Shown here piece by piece: positions 12,381-23,200 of a stretch of DNA of 64,000 bases; the stretch's first letter is position 1; the number at the start of each line of letters is the position of its first letter. The DNA lies in NCBI RefSeq assembly GCF_000685905.1, contig NZ_JMKZ01000001.1, forward strand, positions 496,001 to 560,000, written 5' to 3'. Source of the stretch: Mycoplasmoides pirum ATCC 25960 (lineage in GTDB: Bacteria > Bacillota_I > Bacilli_A > Mycoplasmatales > Mycoplasmoidaceae). The notes below the pieces were generated by a model. The model was not told the DNA's origin and ran no database searches. It saw only the letters and a list, made by a program, of their open reading frames with translations. Made by a program: the position numbers and the translations under genes.

Positions 12381-12386
12381 ATTATA
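12381..12386 (-). promoter_or_regulatory. Candidate -10 box for the HU gene
   Basis: On the minus strand, TATAAT lies about 30 bp before the HU start codon. This position fits a short leader. No clear -35 box is seen. Confidence 0.45.
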
Positions 12387-12473
12387 TGTGTATATAATAT
12401 CATTTAATATATATTGTTAAATCCATTATATATTTAAAATGTAAAAATTAAAAAAAATTAATTTATTTTTTAT

Positions 12474-12518
12474 TTGAAATAAAAAATGTGTTGTTGCTGT
12501 TTATTGCAATAACACATT
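12474..12518 (-). terminator. Intrinsic terminator after the surface-protein gene
   Basis: A 13-bp inverted repeat (12485-12497 with 12506-12518, one G-T pair, 8-nt loop starting at the centre) is followed on the minus strand by a T-rich tract. It lies 27 bp beyond the stop of the gene at 12545-14860. Confidence 0.7.
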
Positions 12519-12544
12519 TAAAGTTACTTATTTAAATATTAATT

Positions 12545-14860
12545 TTATTTAATGTTTTTTTTGTTAAAGAAATGACTTTCTTCTCTAAAGTGAACAGGCA
12601 AATCAGAATTCATATTAATTTGAATTGTTGATGCAAGCATCATTGGATTTAATACTTTTCCATTATTGTCTTCTAATTTCATATTTTCATCATCAATCAA
12701 AATCTTTAATGGTTCGTATTCATCAAGTAATTCTTTTTTAGACTTAATTAAATAATTTTCGTAAGTTCTTCTACCTCAAGTGTATCAATTTATTATTCCA
12801 ATAATTACTAAAAATACTAAAGCAGATGTAGCAACAACTGGAATGAATCATTTTTCAATTGCAATATTGAAATTAGTTTTTAAAGTTTTTGATGAATTAA
12901 CAGTAGAAAATTTATTTACGTTACTTAAATCATGTGATGTTATTTTTGAAGAAATAGGTGACAATGTAGTTGTATTAGAAACAGTAGGGAATGTAATTTG
13001 AATATCAATATTACCTAAAACATTGTATCCATTGATTTTAATTATATGATCTAATTTTTCATATTTTTTGTCTATTCCCAACAAATTAAATAACATTTCA
13101 TTTGTTAATTTGTTAGTCTCGGGATTATTAAGCATTTCATTTAATTCAGTTGGAGATTTTTTAAGTAACGGTGATGAATAATCAATATTCAATTTAATAT
13201 CTTCTGGATTAACATTTACAAATTTGCTAACATTAAAATTCAATAGATTAGTAGTTTGAATAACTTCTTGTTTTTCACTGTTGTTAGTATCAACATTAAT
13301 TTTTTTGTTCTGATTAACAACCAAATTAAAAGTACCTATATTATCATTAGCATCAGTTTTAATTTCAAAACTATTGTCACGATTTAATTCACTTGCTTTT
13401 TGTAATTCTTTGTAATAACTAGGTATTTCTAAAAATGCATCATAATTATTTTCGTAATTATTTTTAGCATAAATAGATGCAAATTCATTACTTCATTCTG
13501 GAGTTTGAACTAATTTTAAATAATCAGCATATCTAATATGAACAGGAGCAATATTTGTGTATAAACTTTCATCATCCACATCAGCACTAGTGTTAGTTGG
13601 ATCAAATGATCAACTTACTACTCCATCAACATATGAGTTGTAACTATAAAACAAATTGAATTTATTTGTGTAGCTATTATAGATTAAATCACTAATTTTA
13701 CTGCTGTTTGCATTTAAGAAATTATATGTGTATTTATATTGATAATTATTTAAATTGTTGATATTGTAATATTTTATATCACTTTTGTTATCACCTAAAG
13801 TTATGATACCATTAGCATTTTCTTTGTTTGCTTGTGTAACAGTTATCATTTGACTAAAGGATGCTTTGTCTGTTCCACCACTCGCTTGACCAAAATTAGT
13901 TACATTTGAAGTGTTATAAAATCATAATCGAATACTATGATCATTAATATCTTCATATTGAACATATAATTTTTTAGCTTGATTATCATTTGACATACAT
14001 TTTATTGCAAACGTCATATCAAAAGTTGGACCACCAGGAACAGCTTTTCCATCTTTCAATAAGATTAAGTTACTACCAACAATTTTGTTGTTTTTGTATA
14101 AATTAACACCAATATACAACTTATCATTAATAGAAATACAATCAACTAATTTAATATTATCAAAAGGAATACCTTGTTGATTTTTTTCTATAAGAATACT
14201 ACTTGTTGCTTTAGTTTCAATAGATGTAATAAGTAAATCTAACTTATCAATATTTGATTTAGCAACTGAGATACTTATAATTACAGGATTTCTTTCGCCA
14301 TTGTTATCTAAATCAAAATTTGCTGCTACATGATATGCATTTATTGGAACATCATATTCACTTTTTGATTTTTCAATAATAGTTTGAGTTTTAGAGTCTA
14401 TTTTAAAGAAAAAAGCTTTTGATTTATTTCAACTTGAAATTACAATTCCTTTAGACACATCATTTGAATCAATTGGAGACATTTGATCATAATCTGAATC
14501 TAAATAAATTTCTTGTATTCGATTAAAATTTTCATCATATACTGTTAATACACTTGCAGAAATTAAAGAATTTTCATTACTTGATACATAAATTACTTTA
14601 TTGTTTAATCTAATAATATTTTTTCCAATTACTAAAGTTTTTCCATTTGTATCATTTACTTTGGGAAGAACAACTGAATTATTAGTTGTACTTTCATTTA
14701 AAATTGATTTTGTTTGTTCATTAGTTCTATTATTTAAATCAAATCCATATGATTTATTACCTGCATATGAACTGATCCCTACTATTGAAATAATTGAAAA
14801 GAAAGATAATCCTGTTGTTGCTAAAAACTTAGATAATCTATTCCACTTTACTTTCTTCAT
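12545..14860 (-). CDS. Large membrane-anchored surface protein (unknown function)
   Basis: I do not recognise a named family. The 771-residue protein has a basic N-terminus and a hydrophobic signal-anchor (about residues 11-30, FLATTGLSFFSIISIVGISS) without a lipobox Cys. About 640 polar, Asn/Ser/Asp-rich residues follow, presumably extracellular. A second transmembrane helix at about 673-695 (WFIPVVATSALVFLVIIGII) is followed by a charged cytoplasmic tail of about 75 residues. This type I layout is shared by mycoplasma adhesin-type proteins, and by the second large surface protein at 40818-43451, although I see no clear sequence match between the two. The ATG at 14860 puts the basic KKVKW motif first. 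It is transcribed alone and ends at a strong hairpin. Confidence 0.8.
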
Positions 14861-15337
14861 AATTACTAAGCTCCAATAAATCTTATAATTAACTAGATTC
14901 AGTTTCTGTTTAGGAAACACAATTCAATTTTAAAACAAATGAAGCTTAATATTCAAGCATAAAATGCGCTTTTTTTTCTATTAAATTTTATTTAATAAAT
15001 TTTTCAATTATTAGACTTAATTTTCACTTAAAATTAATAATAATTATTACTTAATTATTATTGTTAATCTATTTGTAAATAATGAATATATATTAAATCA
15101 AATCTATATATAATATATGTGTCATAAACATTAAAAAATAGTACAAGTGTATGCAAAAACTAAAAATATTAAAGTTATAAAAATAATCTATTAGTGTTAA
15201 TAAATGTAAGTAAATATTGATTTTATTTTATAATATGTAGCAATTAATCAATGTATACAAGTCTTGTGTAAATTCAGTTTGTTATAAAAATTTAAAAAAA
15301 CAAAAAAATAATTTGGTATTAAATGGTTATTTAGAAA
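14861..15337. other. 477-bp AT-rich divergent spacer
   Basis: No gene is visible. The spacer separates the divergent surface-protein gene (-) and the coiled-coil gene (+), so it must hold promoters for both. TATAAT boxes occur at 15109-15114 and 15229-15234 on the plus strand, without clear -35 partners. A 10-bp inverted repeat of only A and T (15036-15045 with 15053-15062) could form a weak hairpin, but in DNA this AT-rich its significance is doubtful. Confidence 0.5.
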
Positions 15338-16576
15338 ATGAAAGATAAAAATAAAGATTTTATAAAAAATATAGGCTTACCTGAAGATTTTAGTCTAACT
15401 AGAGAAGCAAATTTAAAAAATAAAAGCAAATGAGAAGTTTTTTTAGATGGTTATAAAAATCACTATAAAACTGATTTTTCTTGACATGAATACATAAAAA
15501 AATGCAAACTTTATTATGGCGAATTTAATATTAAAAGTTTTATTGAATCTTATGGTCCAGAATGTGAAGCAGATTTTAAAAAGTTTCGTGGTGAAGTTTT
15601 AGAAAAAAAAGGAATAATCAAAAAATCTCCATATGAAAATGGAATTATTAATGGTGTAGAATTTGATGAAAAAATTCTTGAATTAATGGTTAATGGCGAT
15701 AATTTAAGAACAAGAATGTTGATAAGTTTTTTAAACCCACAAACACGTGAAGAAAAAAAACGTTTAAAAAAATCATGAAAAAAAGCTAAAAAACAAAAAC
15801 AAACTAAATCAGAATGGATGAAGACATATGTAGGTATTCCATTTAAACCTAATGAATTAGATCCATTAGATACAAAATATACTCGTGATGAAATTTTCGA
15901 AATGATTCGTGATGCTAAAAAACGCTTAAATGAATTAAAATTTCAAAGAAATAATCTAAATACTAGAAAAATGAATCTAGATATTGAAACCCCAAGTAAA
16001 TCTGTTAGTGTTTCAAATATAAGCGAATTAGAGCAATTAAATAAAGGAATTAATGATCTTAGTGTTTTCCAACCGACAATAAAATTTGATGCACTAACAT
16101 CAAACAATACAAAAGATATTCGAGAAGAATTCGATATTTCTTTACCAAGTAAAAATTCAAAAACATCAATTTTTAAAAATTTTGAAGATGAAGATGAATC
16201 ACCAATTATTATTCAAAAAGCAACTGAACCAATAAATATTGATGATAAAAATATTGATAAATCAATTGATGAAAATTTAGAAATTGTTAAAGTTACTCAT
16301 GAATTAAAAGATAATGAATCAGTTATTAAAATTGATGAAGAAACAAATAAGAATAATTTACTTAATAATGTAGAAAATATTGATGATATTTTAACTATTG
16401 AAAAATCTTTTAGCGAACAATTGCAATCTGTTAAAGAAGATAATGCTAAAATAACTCAAGAATTACAAAAAGTAAATCAAATTAAATTAGAAGAAGAAAA
16501 AAAATATGAAATGCTTCGTAAACAACGTGAAGAATTAACACGCAAAATATTAGAAAATGAAAATCTATTAAAATAG
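15338..16576 (+). CDS. Charged coiled-coil protein of unknown function upstream of rpsU
   Basis: I do not recognise this 412-residue soluble protein. The ATG at 15338 opens a frame that includes three UGA Trp codons and one TGG. The N-terminal 180 residues are mixed-charge and Trp/Tyr containing (KWEVFLDGYKNHYKTDFSWHEY), with a very basic patch RLKKSWKKAKKQKQTK near 150. The middle is acidic and low-complexity (DEDESPIII, NIDDKNIDKSIDE). The last 60 residues form a predicted coiled coil (EEEKKYEMLRKQREELTRKI). It ends 31 bp before rpsU and may be cotranscribed with it. A cytoskeletal or scaffold role is possible from composition alone, which is weak evidence. Confidence 0.75.
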
Positions 16577-16607
16577 ATTTTTAAAATTTGTGAAAGGGGG
16601 TGATGAT

Positions 16608-16796
16608 ATGCCTAAAATTAAAGTAGTTAATAATGATCTTGAAGGTGCATTACGTAAATTTAAGAGAATAGCAAGTGAAACAAAAAGAGCTGCTATGCGT
16701 CATGAATATCACTTACGCCCCGGACTAAGAAAAAGAGAAAAACAAAAACTAGTTCAAAAAAGAATTCAAAAAAAACAACGAAGAAATCATAATTAA
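16608..16796 (+). CDS. rpsU: 30S ribosomal protein S21
   Basis: S21 is a small basic protein of the 30S platform near the anti-Shine-Dalgarno region. The 62 residues MPKIKVVNNDLEGALRKF...KREKQKLVQKRIQKKQRR match the family in length and sequence. The start at 16608 is set by a very strong Shine-Dalgarno (AAAGGGGGTGATG at about 16592-16604); an in-frame GTG at 16590 lies inside that site and is rejected. A strong intrinsic terminator follows. Confidence 0.97.
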   Translation: MPKIKVVNNDLEGALRKFKRIASETKRAAMRHEYHLRPGLRKREKQKLVQKRIQKKQRRNHN

Positions 16797-16806
16797 AAAG
16801 TTATTT

Positions 16807-16845
16807 AATCATATTCAACTTTGAATATGATTTTTTTTTTTTTTT
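16807..16845 (+). terminator. Intrinsic terminator after rpsU
   Basis: A near-perfect inverted repeat (AATCATATTCA at 16807-16817 with TGAATATGATT at 16822-16832) is followed by a run of about 15 T residues. This is one of the clearest terminators in the window. Confidence 0.9.
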
Positions 16846-16918
16846 GTATAAACTAACAATTTAAATTTTTGTAATTTCTTCATTTTTTACTCACTTTATT
16901 ATATTAGAGGAGCGAAAA

Positions 16919-18922
16919 ATGGAAATTCTTTATCAAGAAAAAGAAAATGAATGTGGCATTTGTGTTATTGGGATGTTAGCAAATGAAATTAATGAACTTA
17001 ATTTAGATCGAAGTGATATTTTAAAACATGCAAAGTTATCAACCGAAGGAATAACCTTATTAGATTTAGAAGAATTAGGTATTAAATTTGGATTACAAAT
17101 TGAAAGTTATGAATGTGAATTTTCGGAGTTAAAAGAATTAAATAACAATGAATGATATATTGCTTTAATTAAAAAATATAACGGTTTTCATTATGTTGTT
17201 TTTCAGCCAAATAAAAAAGGATTCCATATTTTCGATTCAGACAAAGGTAAATATTTTTTAGAACCAAAAGAATTTCAAGCACAATTTGCTAATTTAATTT
17301 GTACAGTTCAATCTTCAAAATTTAATTTTAATAAATTGTTAAAAAATAAAAATATTAATTGAACATATTTTTTATCTTTAAAAGCAATTGGAATATGTTT
17401 AGTTTTAGAATTAATTTTAATTTCAATAGGTATTTTATTAACACAATTTTTAAAAATTTTAATTGAAAATACAATTGGTTTTGGGACTACATATAATTTG
17501 CTAATTATTATTGTTCCTTTCGTTATTATAAAAGTTATTGAACAAATAACTGAATATTTAGTAAATTTAATAAAATCTAACAATGAAAAAGAAGGTTATA
17601 AAAGTTTATGAAACCATTTATTAACTTTTTTAAACAAACATCCATTTAAATTTTATGAACAAAATTTTTTTGGAACAATTTTTGAAATTGATATACATAT
17701 CAAAAATATAATTAATTTTTTTACAATAAAAATTCCTAGTTATATAAATTCCATCATTTTAGGAATAATAACTTTCAGTATTTTAGCAAGTACAAATATA
17801 TTTTTTATTTTAATAAGTTTTATTCAAATAATTGTTGGTTCGATAATAATAACAATTAAATATTTTTTGCATAAACATCAATATCGAAAATCAATTATGT
17901 TTTTGCAAAATCAAAATAACTATTTATCTAAATTAAATAATTTATTAATAAATGAAAATATTTATTTTGATTACGAACATATTGCAAAATTATTGAAAAA
18001 TAATTTATCTATAAATGCTAAACATAACCAAAATATTTTTTTAGATGTAACAACTATTGATAACATATTAGAATTTACAAAATTTATTTTTTGAATTTTG
18101 ATACTTGCAATAGGGATAAATTTAATTGTTGAAAACAATTCAATTAACATCAGTGAATTAATGTACATTTTAAGCATTCAAGCTTTATTAGTAAATAATA
18201 TTGATAATTTAATAAGTTTTAGTTTTACATTTTCATTATTTAAATCTTCTTCAAAGAAAATAAACGGTTATTTTGATATTGATAATGAAAATTTTGTAAC
18301 AAAAGAAATTAATGAAATATTAAATATAAGTTTTAAAAATATAAAAATTGAAGATGGATCAAAATTAATTTTAGAAAATTGAAACGCTTACTTAAAAAAT
18401 TTTAGTGTGTTGGTAGGAAAAAACGGATCAGGAAAATCATCATTACTTAAAGCATTAACTTCAAAATTAAAATTGTCTGATGGTGAGATAAAAATTAATA
18501 ATATTCAAATTGATAAAATTGATAAAAACTGATTAATAAAAAATGTAATTTATATAGATGGAAATAAATGTTCTAATAATTTATTTTCAATTGAATATTT
18601 AATAAATTTTATAAATTTAAATGAATTAAACATAGAAACAAAAAAAATTATTAATGAAATTAATCTTTTCGAAACAAATCCTATTTACTATAGTAATGGT
18701 CAAATACAAGTCATAAAATTGTTATTTTTGCAAAACATAAAAAATAAAATAATTTTATTAGATGAACCATTGTCTGCAGTCAATAATTCTATTAAATTAA
18801 AAGTTTTTAACAATTTAATTAAATCGTTAATTAAAAATAATTTTGTAGTTCTAGTTGAACATGATTTAAATCTTATTAATGAAGCTAATGAAATAATAGA
18901 GGTAAAAAATAATGAAATTTAA
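16919..18922 (+). CDS. C39 peptidase-containing ABC exporter (bacteriocin/peptide type)
   Basis: This 667-residue protein fuses an N-terminal C39 double-glycine peptidase (residues 1-130: QEKENECGICV with the catalytic Cys near 12, GFHYVVF with the His, then a DSDKGK Asp region) to a six-helix ABC exporter domain (about 140-430) and a nucleotide-binding domain. The latter has Walker A GKNGSGKSSL near 499, signature SNGQ in place of LSGGQ, Walker B IILLDEP near 612, and H-loop VEHD. The family cleaves leader peptides and exports the product. It starts behind AGAGGAG and overlaps the next gene by 11 bp. I recall the same neighbour order (exporter, small protein, ybeY, era) in M. genitalium (MG390-MG387). 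No obvious double-glycine substrate gene lies nearby. Confidence 0.88.
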
Positions 18923-19280
18923 AATATTTAGTTTAATTTTATTAATCAGTTTTTGCTTAATTACATTAATTATCTTAATATTTAATACACAAATTAAAAT
19001 ACATGCAATTTGTCAATTATATGTTAATAATAAAGAAACTATTTTAGTTTTGAATAACGATAAAATTATTAACGATATTAAAACTTTTAATTATTTTATT
19101 TTAATTGACAAAAATACTAAAAATAATATGAAATTTTACCCCAAGAAAAATTCTTTTATAAACAATGAAAATTTAATTTTATTACAATATAATCCAGAAT
19201 ATGAGCACAAAAATGGATGATATGAAGTTTTGCTTTTCATCAAATCTGAAACAATAGCAAAACATTATTTAGGTTTTTAA
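18912..19280 (+). CDS. Small single-pass membrane protein coupled to the C39 exporter
   Basis: The 122-residue product has a hydrophobic N-terminal segment (MKFKIFSLILLISFCLITLI, residues 1-27) and a mostly beta-predicted polar domain outside the membrane. The gene overlaps the exporter by 11 bp and ends 2 bp before ybeY, so translation is probably coupled to the exporter. HlyD-type accessory proteins of exporters also have one N-terminal helix, but this one is far shorter and no family signature is visible. A role as exporter accessory is inferred only from position. Confidence 0.72.
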
Positions 19281-19282
19281 TA

Positions 19283-19771
19283 ATGATTAATAAAGTAATA
19301 AGTAAAAATATTCATATACCTAACATAAATGTTCAAATGTTATCATCAATAATAGATGAAACAATAAGTAAAATGTTTAAAATTAGACTAAATTTTTTTT
19401 ATGAAGTTATCTTTTTATCCCCTAAACAAATGTTAAATTTAAATCAAAAAACTAGAAAACGCAATTATGTTGCCGATGTTATAACTATTTCTTTTTATGA
19501 AAACAAAATTAATAATAAAATAATTGAATCTAAAATATTAACTCCTATTTTAGGAGAAATTTATTTATGTCCTAACAAAATAAAAAATAATGCTAAAAAA
19601 TATAATGTAACTTTTTTAAGTGAATTTTCTAGAATGTTTATTCATGGTATTTTACATTTATTAGATTTTGATCATGAAAAATCTGTTGCAGTTGAATATT
19701 TAACTTTAGAAATTCAAGATAAAATAAATAAAAAAGTTTTAAAAAAATATAAACAACATGAAAAAAATTAA
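19283..19771 (+). CDS. ybeY: Endoribonuclease YbeY (16S rRNA maturation)
   Basis: YbeY is a zinc-dependent ribonuclease of rRNA processing and ribosome quality control. The family metal site HGILHLLDFDH is intact near residues 122-132, preceded by the conserved GEIYLCP and by NYVADVITISF. The length of 162 residues is normal. It overlaps the start of dgkA by 14 bp. Confidence 0.94.
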   Translation: MINKVISKNIHIPNINVQMLSSIIDETISKMFKIRLNFFYEVIFLSPKQMLNLNQKTRKRNYVADVITISFYENKINNKIIESKILTPILGEIYLCPNKIKNNAKKYNVTFLSEFSRMFIHGILHLLDFDHEKSVAVEYLTLEIQDKINKKVLKKYKQHEKN

Positions 19772-20165
19772 TTCAAATAAAAAATTTTCCAAACTTAATA
19801 AATCAAAATTTACACATGCTTTTCAAGGATTGGCATTTGCTATAAAAGAAGAAATTTCATTAGTCGTTCATATAATTATTGCAGTGATTGTTTTAATAAT
19901 TTCAAGTATTTTACATGCTAAAATGCAATGAAGTGATTGAGCGATTATTGTTTTAGTAATAGGAATTGTAATAGCAATGGAATTAATCAATACAGCTATT
20001 GAAAATTTGGTAGATTTAGTTGCATTTAAATTTAATATAAACTCAAAAAAAATTAAAGATATTTCAGCTGCTGCAACTTTAATAATGTCAATAACAGCAA
20101 TTGTTATTGGTTTATTAATTTTAATACCTAAAATAGCAGAATATTTTCAAGTTCCCACTAATTAA
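19758..20165 (+). CDS. dgkA: Diacylglycerol/undecaprenol kinase
   Basis: DgkA-family membrane kinases phosphorylate diacylglycerol or, in Gram-positives, undecaprenol. The 135-residue protein has the expected cytoplasmic N-terminal helix (FTHAFQGLAFAIKEEISLVVH) and three membrane helices. The catalytic signature is MELINTAIENLVDLV near residues 73-87. The ybeY-dgkA-era order is the ancestral Firmicutes order. Mollicutes without cell walls have no peptidoglycan use for undecaprenyl phosphate, so diacylglycerol recycling is the likelier role here. The ATG at 19758 lies inside the end of ybeY. Confidence 0.9.
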
Positions 20166-20168
20166 ACA

Positions 20169-21080
20169 ATGAAAAATTTTTATATTGCAATTATAGGTTG
20201 CGCAAATACAGGTAAATCAACTTTAATTAATCGATTATCTAATCAAAAAATATCTATTGTGTCTTCAATTCCCCAAACTACAAGAAATGCAATTCCATGC
20301 ATAATAAAAAACGAGAATGCAAATTGATTGATTTACGATACACCTGGAATATTAAAAGCAAAAAACAAATTGGATTTATTTTTAATCAATGAATCTTTAA
20401 ATCAAATTAAAAATTCTAATGTTATTATTTTTTTAGTAGATAGTTCAAAAAAATATAATGATGAAATTAAAACAATTTCTCAATGATTAAATAAGTTTGA
20501 AACTTCAAATAAAAAAACAATTTTAATTTTTTCTAAAATAGATTTAATAGATGAAAATGAAAGTAAATTTATAGAATTAAAAAATGAAGTTTTAAGCAAA
20601 ATAAACAAAGTTGATAAAATTTTTTTAATGAATAATAAATCTGATGATTTAAATTTATTAATTGATGAAATAAATAATTCTGCTTCTTTAGATGAAAATA
20701 TAAATATTCAAAATCATATTGATGAAAAATTACAAGATAATTTGTTAATTGTTGAATTAATAAGAGAACAAATAATTAAAAATACTTTCCAAGAAGTGCC
20801 GCACTCTTGTGCAGTAATAATTGATAATAAAAAATATGACGCAGTAAAAAATATTTTTCATATTTATTGTTCTATTGTTGTTGAAAAAGAAAGTCAAAAA
20901 GCAATAATTATTGGAAAAAATGCATCAAAAATTAAAAAAATTGGAATAGAAGCAAGGAAAGAAATTGAAAATATTTATGATTGCAAAATAAATTTAAAAT
21001 TATTTTGCAAAGTTGAAAAAGATTGAAGAAATAATAATTATCTAATTAAAGATTTTGGCTACAAAAAATGGCAGAAATAA
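20169..21080 (+). CDS. era: GTPase Era
   Basis: Era couples GTP binding to 16S rRNA 3'-end maturation through its KH domain. The 303 residues show the P-loop [14 protein letters not shown], switch [14 protein letters not shown], and FSKIDLID in the G4 place, where NKxD is usual and SKID is seen. The C-terminal KH domain carries [14 protein letters not shown] near residue 243. The stop at 21078 lies inside recO, overlapping it by 13 bp. The short spacing to dgkA (3 bp) supports one transcript. Confidence 0.94.
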
Positions 21081-21787
21081 TTACACAAGGATTCATAATT
21101 AATATTTTAGATTATCAAGTATTTGATCAAATAGTTGTTGTTTTATTAAACAATGGGCAAAAACACTCATTATTGTCTTTGGGTTCAAGAAAAATTAATT
21201 CTAAAAATGCAAGACATTTGTTAGTTGGAAACTATAATGATATTGAATTTTTTGGTTCAAGAATTAATGATAAAATGGGGAGATTAAAAAAAACTATAAC
21301 AATTCAAGCTGTACCGTGAGAAATTTATGATTATAAAAGTTTTTGACTTTTAAATGAATATATTAATTCCATTGATAAAACAAATAAAAATTTGTTTAAT
21401 TTTTATAAAGAAACTATTGAAATAATTAAAAAAAATAAATATAAAGATTTAGCCATTGTTATTTATATACTAGTGTTCATTGTTAAAAATAATGGTTTAT
21501 TAATGAATTTGTGTAAATGTGCAATATGTGAATCAAAAAACATTTATGGTATTGAAACAATTAACTATTCTTGAATATGCAAAAAAGATTATTTATTAAA
21601 TAATAATAATAATAATTTTGTTTTTACAAATAAAAAAATTGTAGGTATTTTGATTAAATTATTTTCAAATCAAAAAATTGATAGTAATTTATCAAAATAT
21701 GACGTTTTAACAACCATTAAAATTTTAGTTGATGCAATTTATAAAATTGTTGGAATATCTTTTAAAACTTTAAGTAGTATTAATTAA
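21068..21787 (+). CDS. recO: DNA repair protein RecO
   Basis: RecO anneals single-stranded DNA and helps load RecA with RecR. The 239-residue protein starts with the family OB fold (QGFIINILDYQVFDQIVVVLL, then HSLLSLGSRK) and continues with the helical domain. A zinc-type CKCAICES pair lies near residue 155, followed by WICKKDY. Sequence conservation is modest, but the N-terminal pattern and the era-recO-glyS order are typical of low-GC Gram-positives and their relatives. Confidence 0.85.
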
Positions 21788-21828
21788 ATATATTAAAATA
21801 TTTTATATTTTACACACGGATTATCAAA

Positions 21829-23199
21829 ATGATAAATAATCAAGAAACAATAGTTAATTATTTAAAAAAATATGGTTTTGTTTACCAAAATTCTGAAATT
21901 TACAATGGATTATCTAATGCTTGAGATTATGGTCCATTAGGTTCTTTATTAAAAAACAATATAAAACAAGAATTACTAAATTATTTTATATTTTCAGAAC
22001 CTAATATGACAATATTAGATAGTTCAATTTTATTGAATTCAGATGTTTGAAAAGCATCGGGACATTTGGATAATTTTTCAGATCCTTTAATAGATTGTAA
22101 AAATTGTAAAAATCGTTTTAGAGCAGATAAATTATTAGAAGAAAAAGGTATTAAAATATCAGAAAATATTGAAAATAATGTAATTGATGAATTAATTTTA
22201 AAGAATAAAATTAACTGTTTGAAATGTAATAAAAATGAATGAACAAAAGTCAGAAAATTTAATTTAATGTTTAAAACTTTTAAAGGTGTAACTGAAGATA
22301 ATTTAAATACTTTATATTTGCGACCAGAAACTGCTCAAGGTATTTTTATAAATTTTAAAAATATTTTAAGAACTCAAAGAATGCAACTTCCTTTCGGGGT
22401 AGGGCAAATAGGTAAAGCATTTAGAAATGAAATAACTCCAGGAAATTTTATTTTTAGAACACGCGAGTTTGAACAAATGGAAATAGAATATTTTACTAAT
22501 CAAAAAAATGCAATAAATGATTTTGAAATTTTTAAAAATAAAATATTCGAATTTTTAACAAATAACTTAAACATAGATAAAGATAACTTAAAAATTGTAG
22601 AACACAAAAAAGATGAATTGGCTCATTATTCAAAAAAAACAATAGATTTTGAATTTAATTTTCCTCATGGATTTGGTGAGTTATGAGGATTAGCTCACAG
22701 GGGCACTTATGATTTAGGTGCTCATGAAAAATTTTCTAAAAAAAATCTTAAATATTTTGATTCTCATGAAAATAAGGAATTTTTACCAGATGTCATTGAA
22801 CCTTCTGTAGGAATTGAAAGATTATTTTACGCAATAATATGTAATTCCTATGTTGTAGAAAAAATTAATGATAATGATGAACGTGAATTATTAAGAATTC
22901 CAAATAAATTAGCACCATATAAAGTTGCTATTTTACCCTTAACGAATAAATTAAATGATTATGCTAAAAAAATATATTTAGATTTGTTAAAATCAGGAAT
23001 TTATTGTGTTTTTGATACAAGCGGTAGTATTGGTAAAAGATATAGAAGAATGGATGCAATTGGTACTCCATATTGTATAACAATTGATTTTGAAACAATT
23101 GAAAATAATTTAGCAACAATTAGATATCGTGACACTATGAAACAAGATAAAATTTCATTAACAAACCTTTATGAACAATTAAAGAAAATTATTGATTAA
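21829..23199 (+). CDS. glyS: Glycine-tRNA ligase (alpha2 type)
   Basis: This class II synthetase charges tRNA-Gly. The 456-residue product has the single-chain dimeric form: motif 1 region [13 protein letters not shown], a zinc-binding insertion (CKNCKNRF and CLKCNKNEW), motif 2 [14 protein letters not shown] with FRNEITP, and motif 3 [14 protein letters not shown]. The anticodon-binding domain follows, with [10 protein letters not shown] and [20 protein letters not shown]. No T-box leader is visible in the 41-bp upstream gap. Confidence 0.96.
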
Positions 23200-23200
23200 T

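Noticed and set aside
12780-14879. Plus-strand frames opposite the first surface-protein gene
   Set aside because: No family similarity or start signals; the minus-strand gene explains the region.
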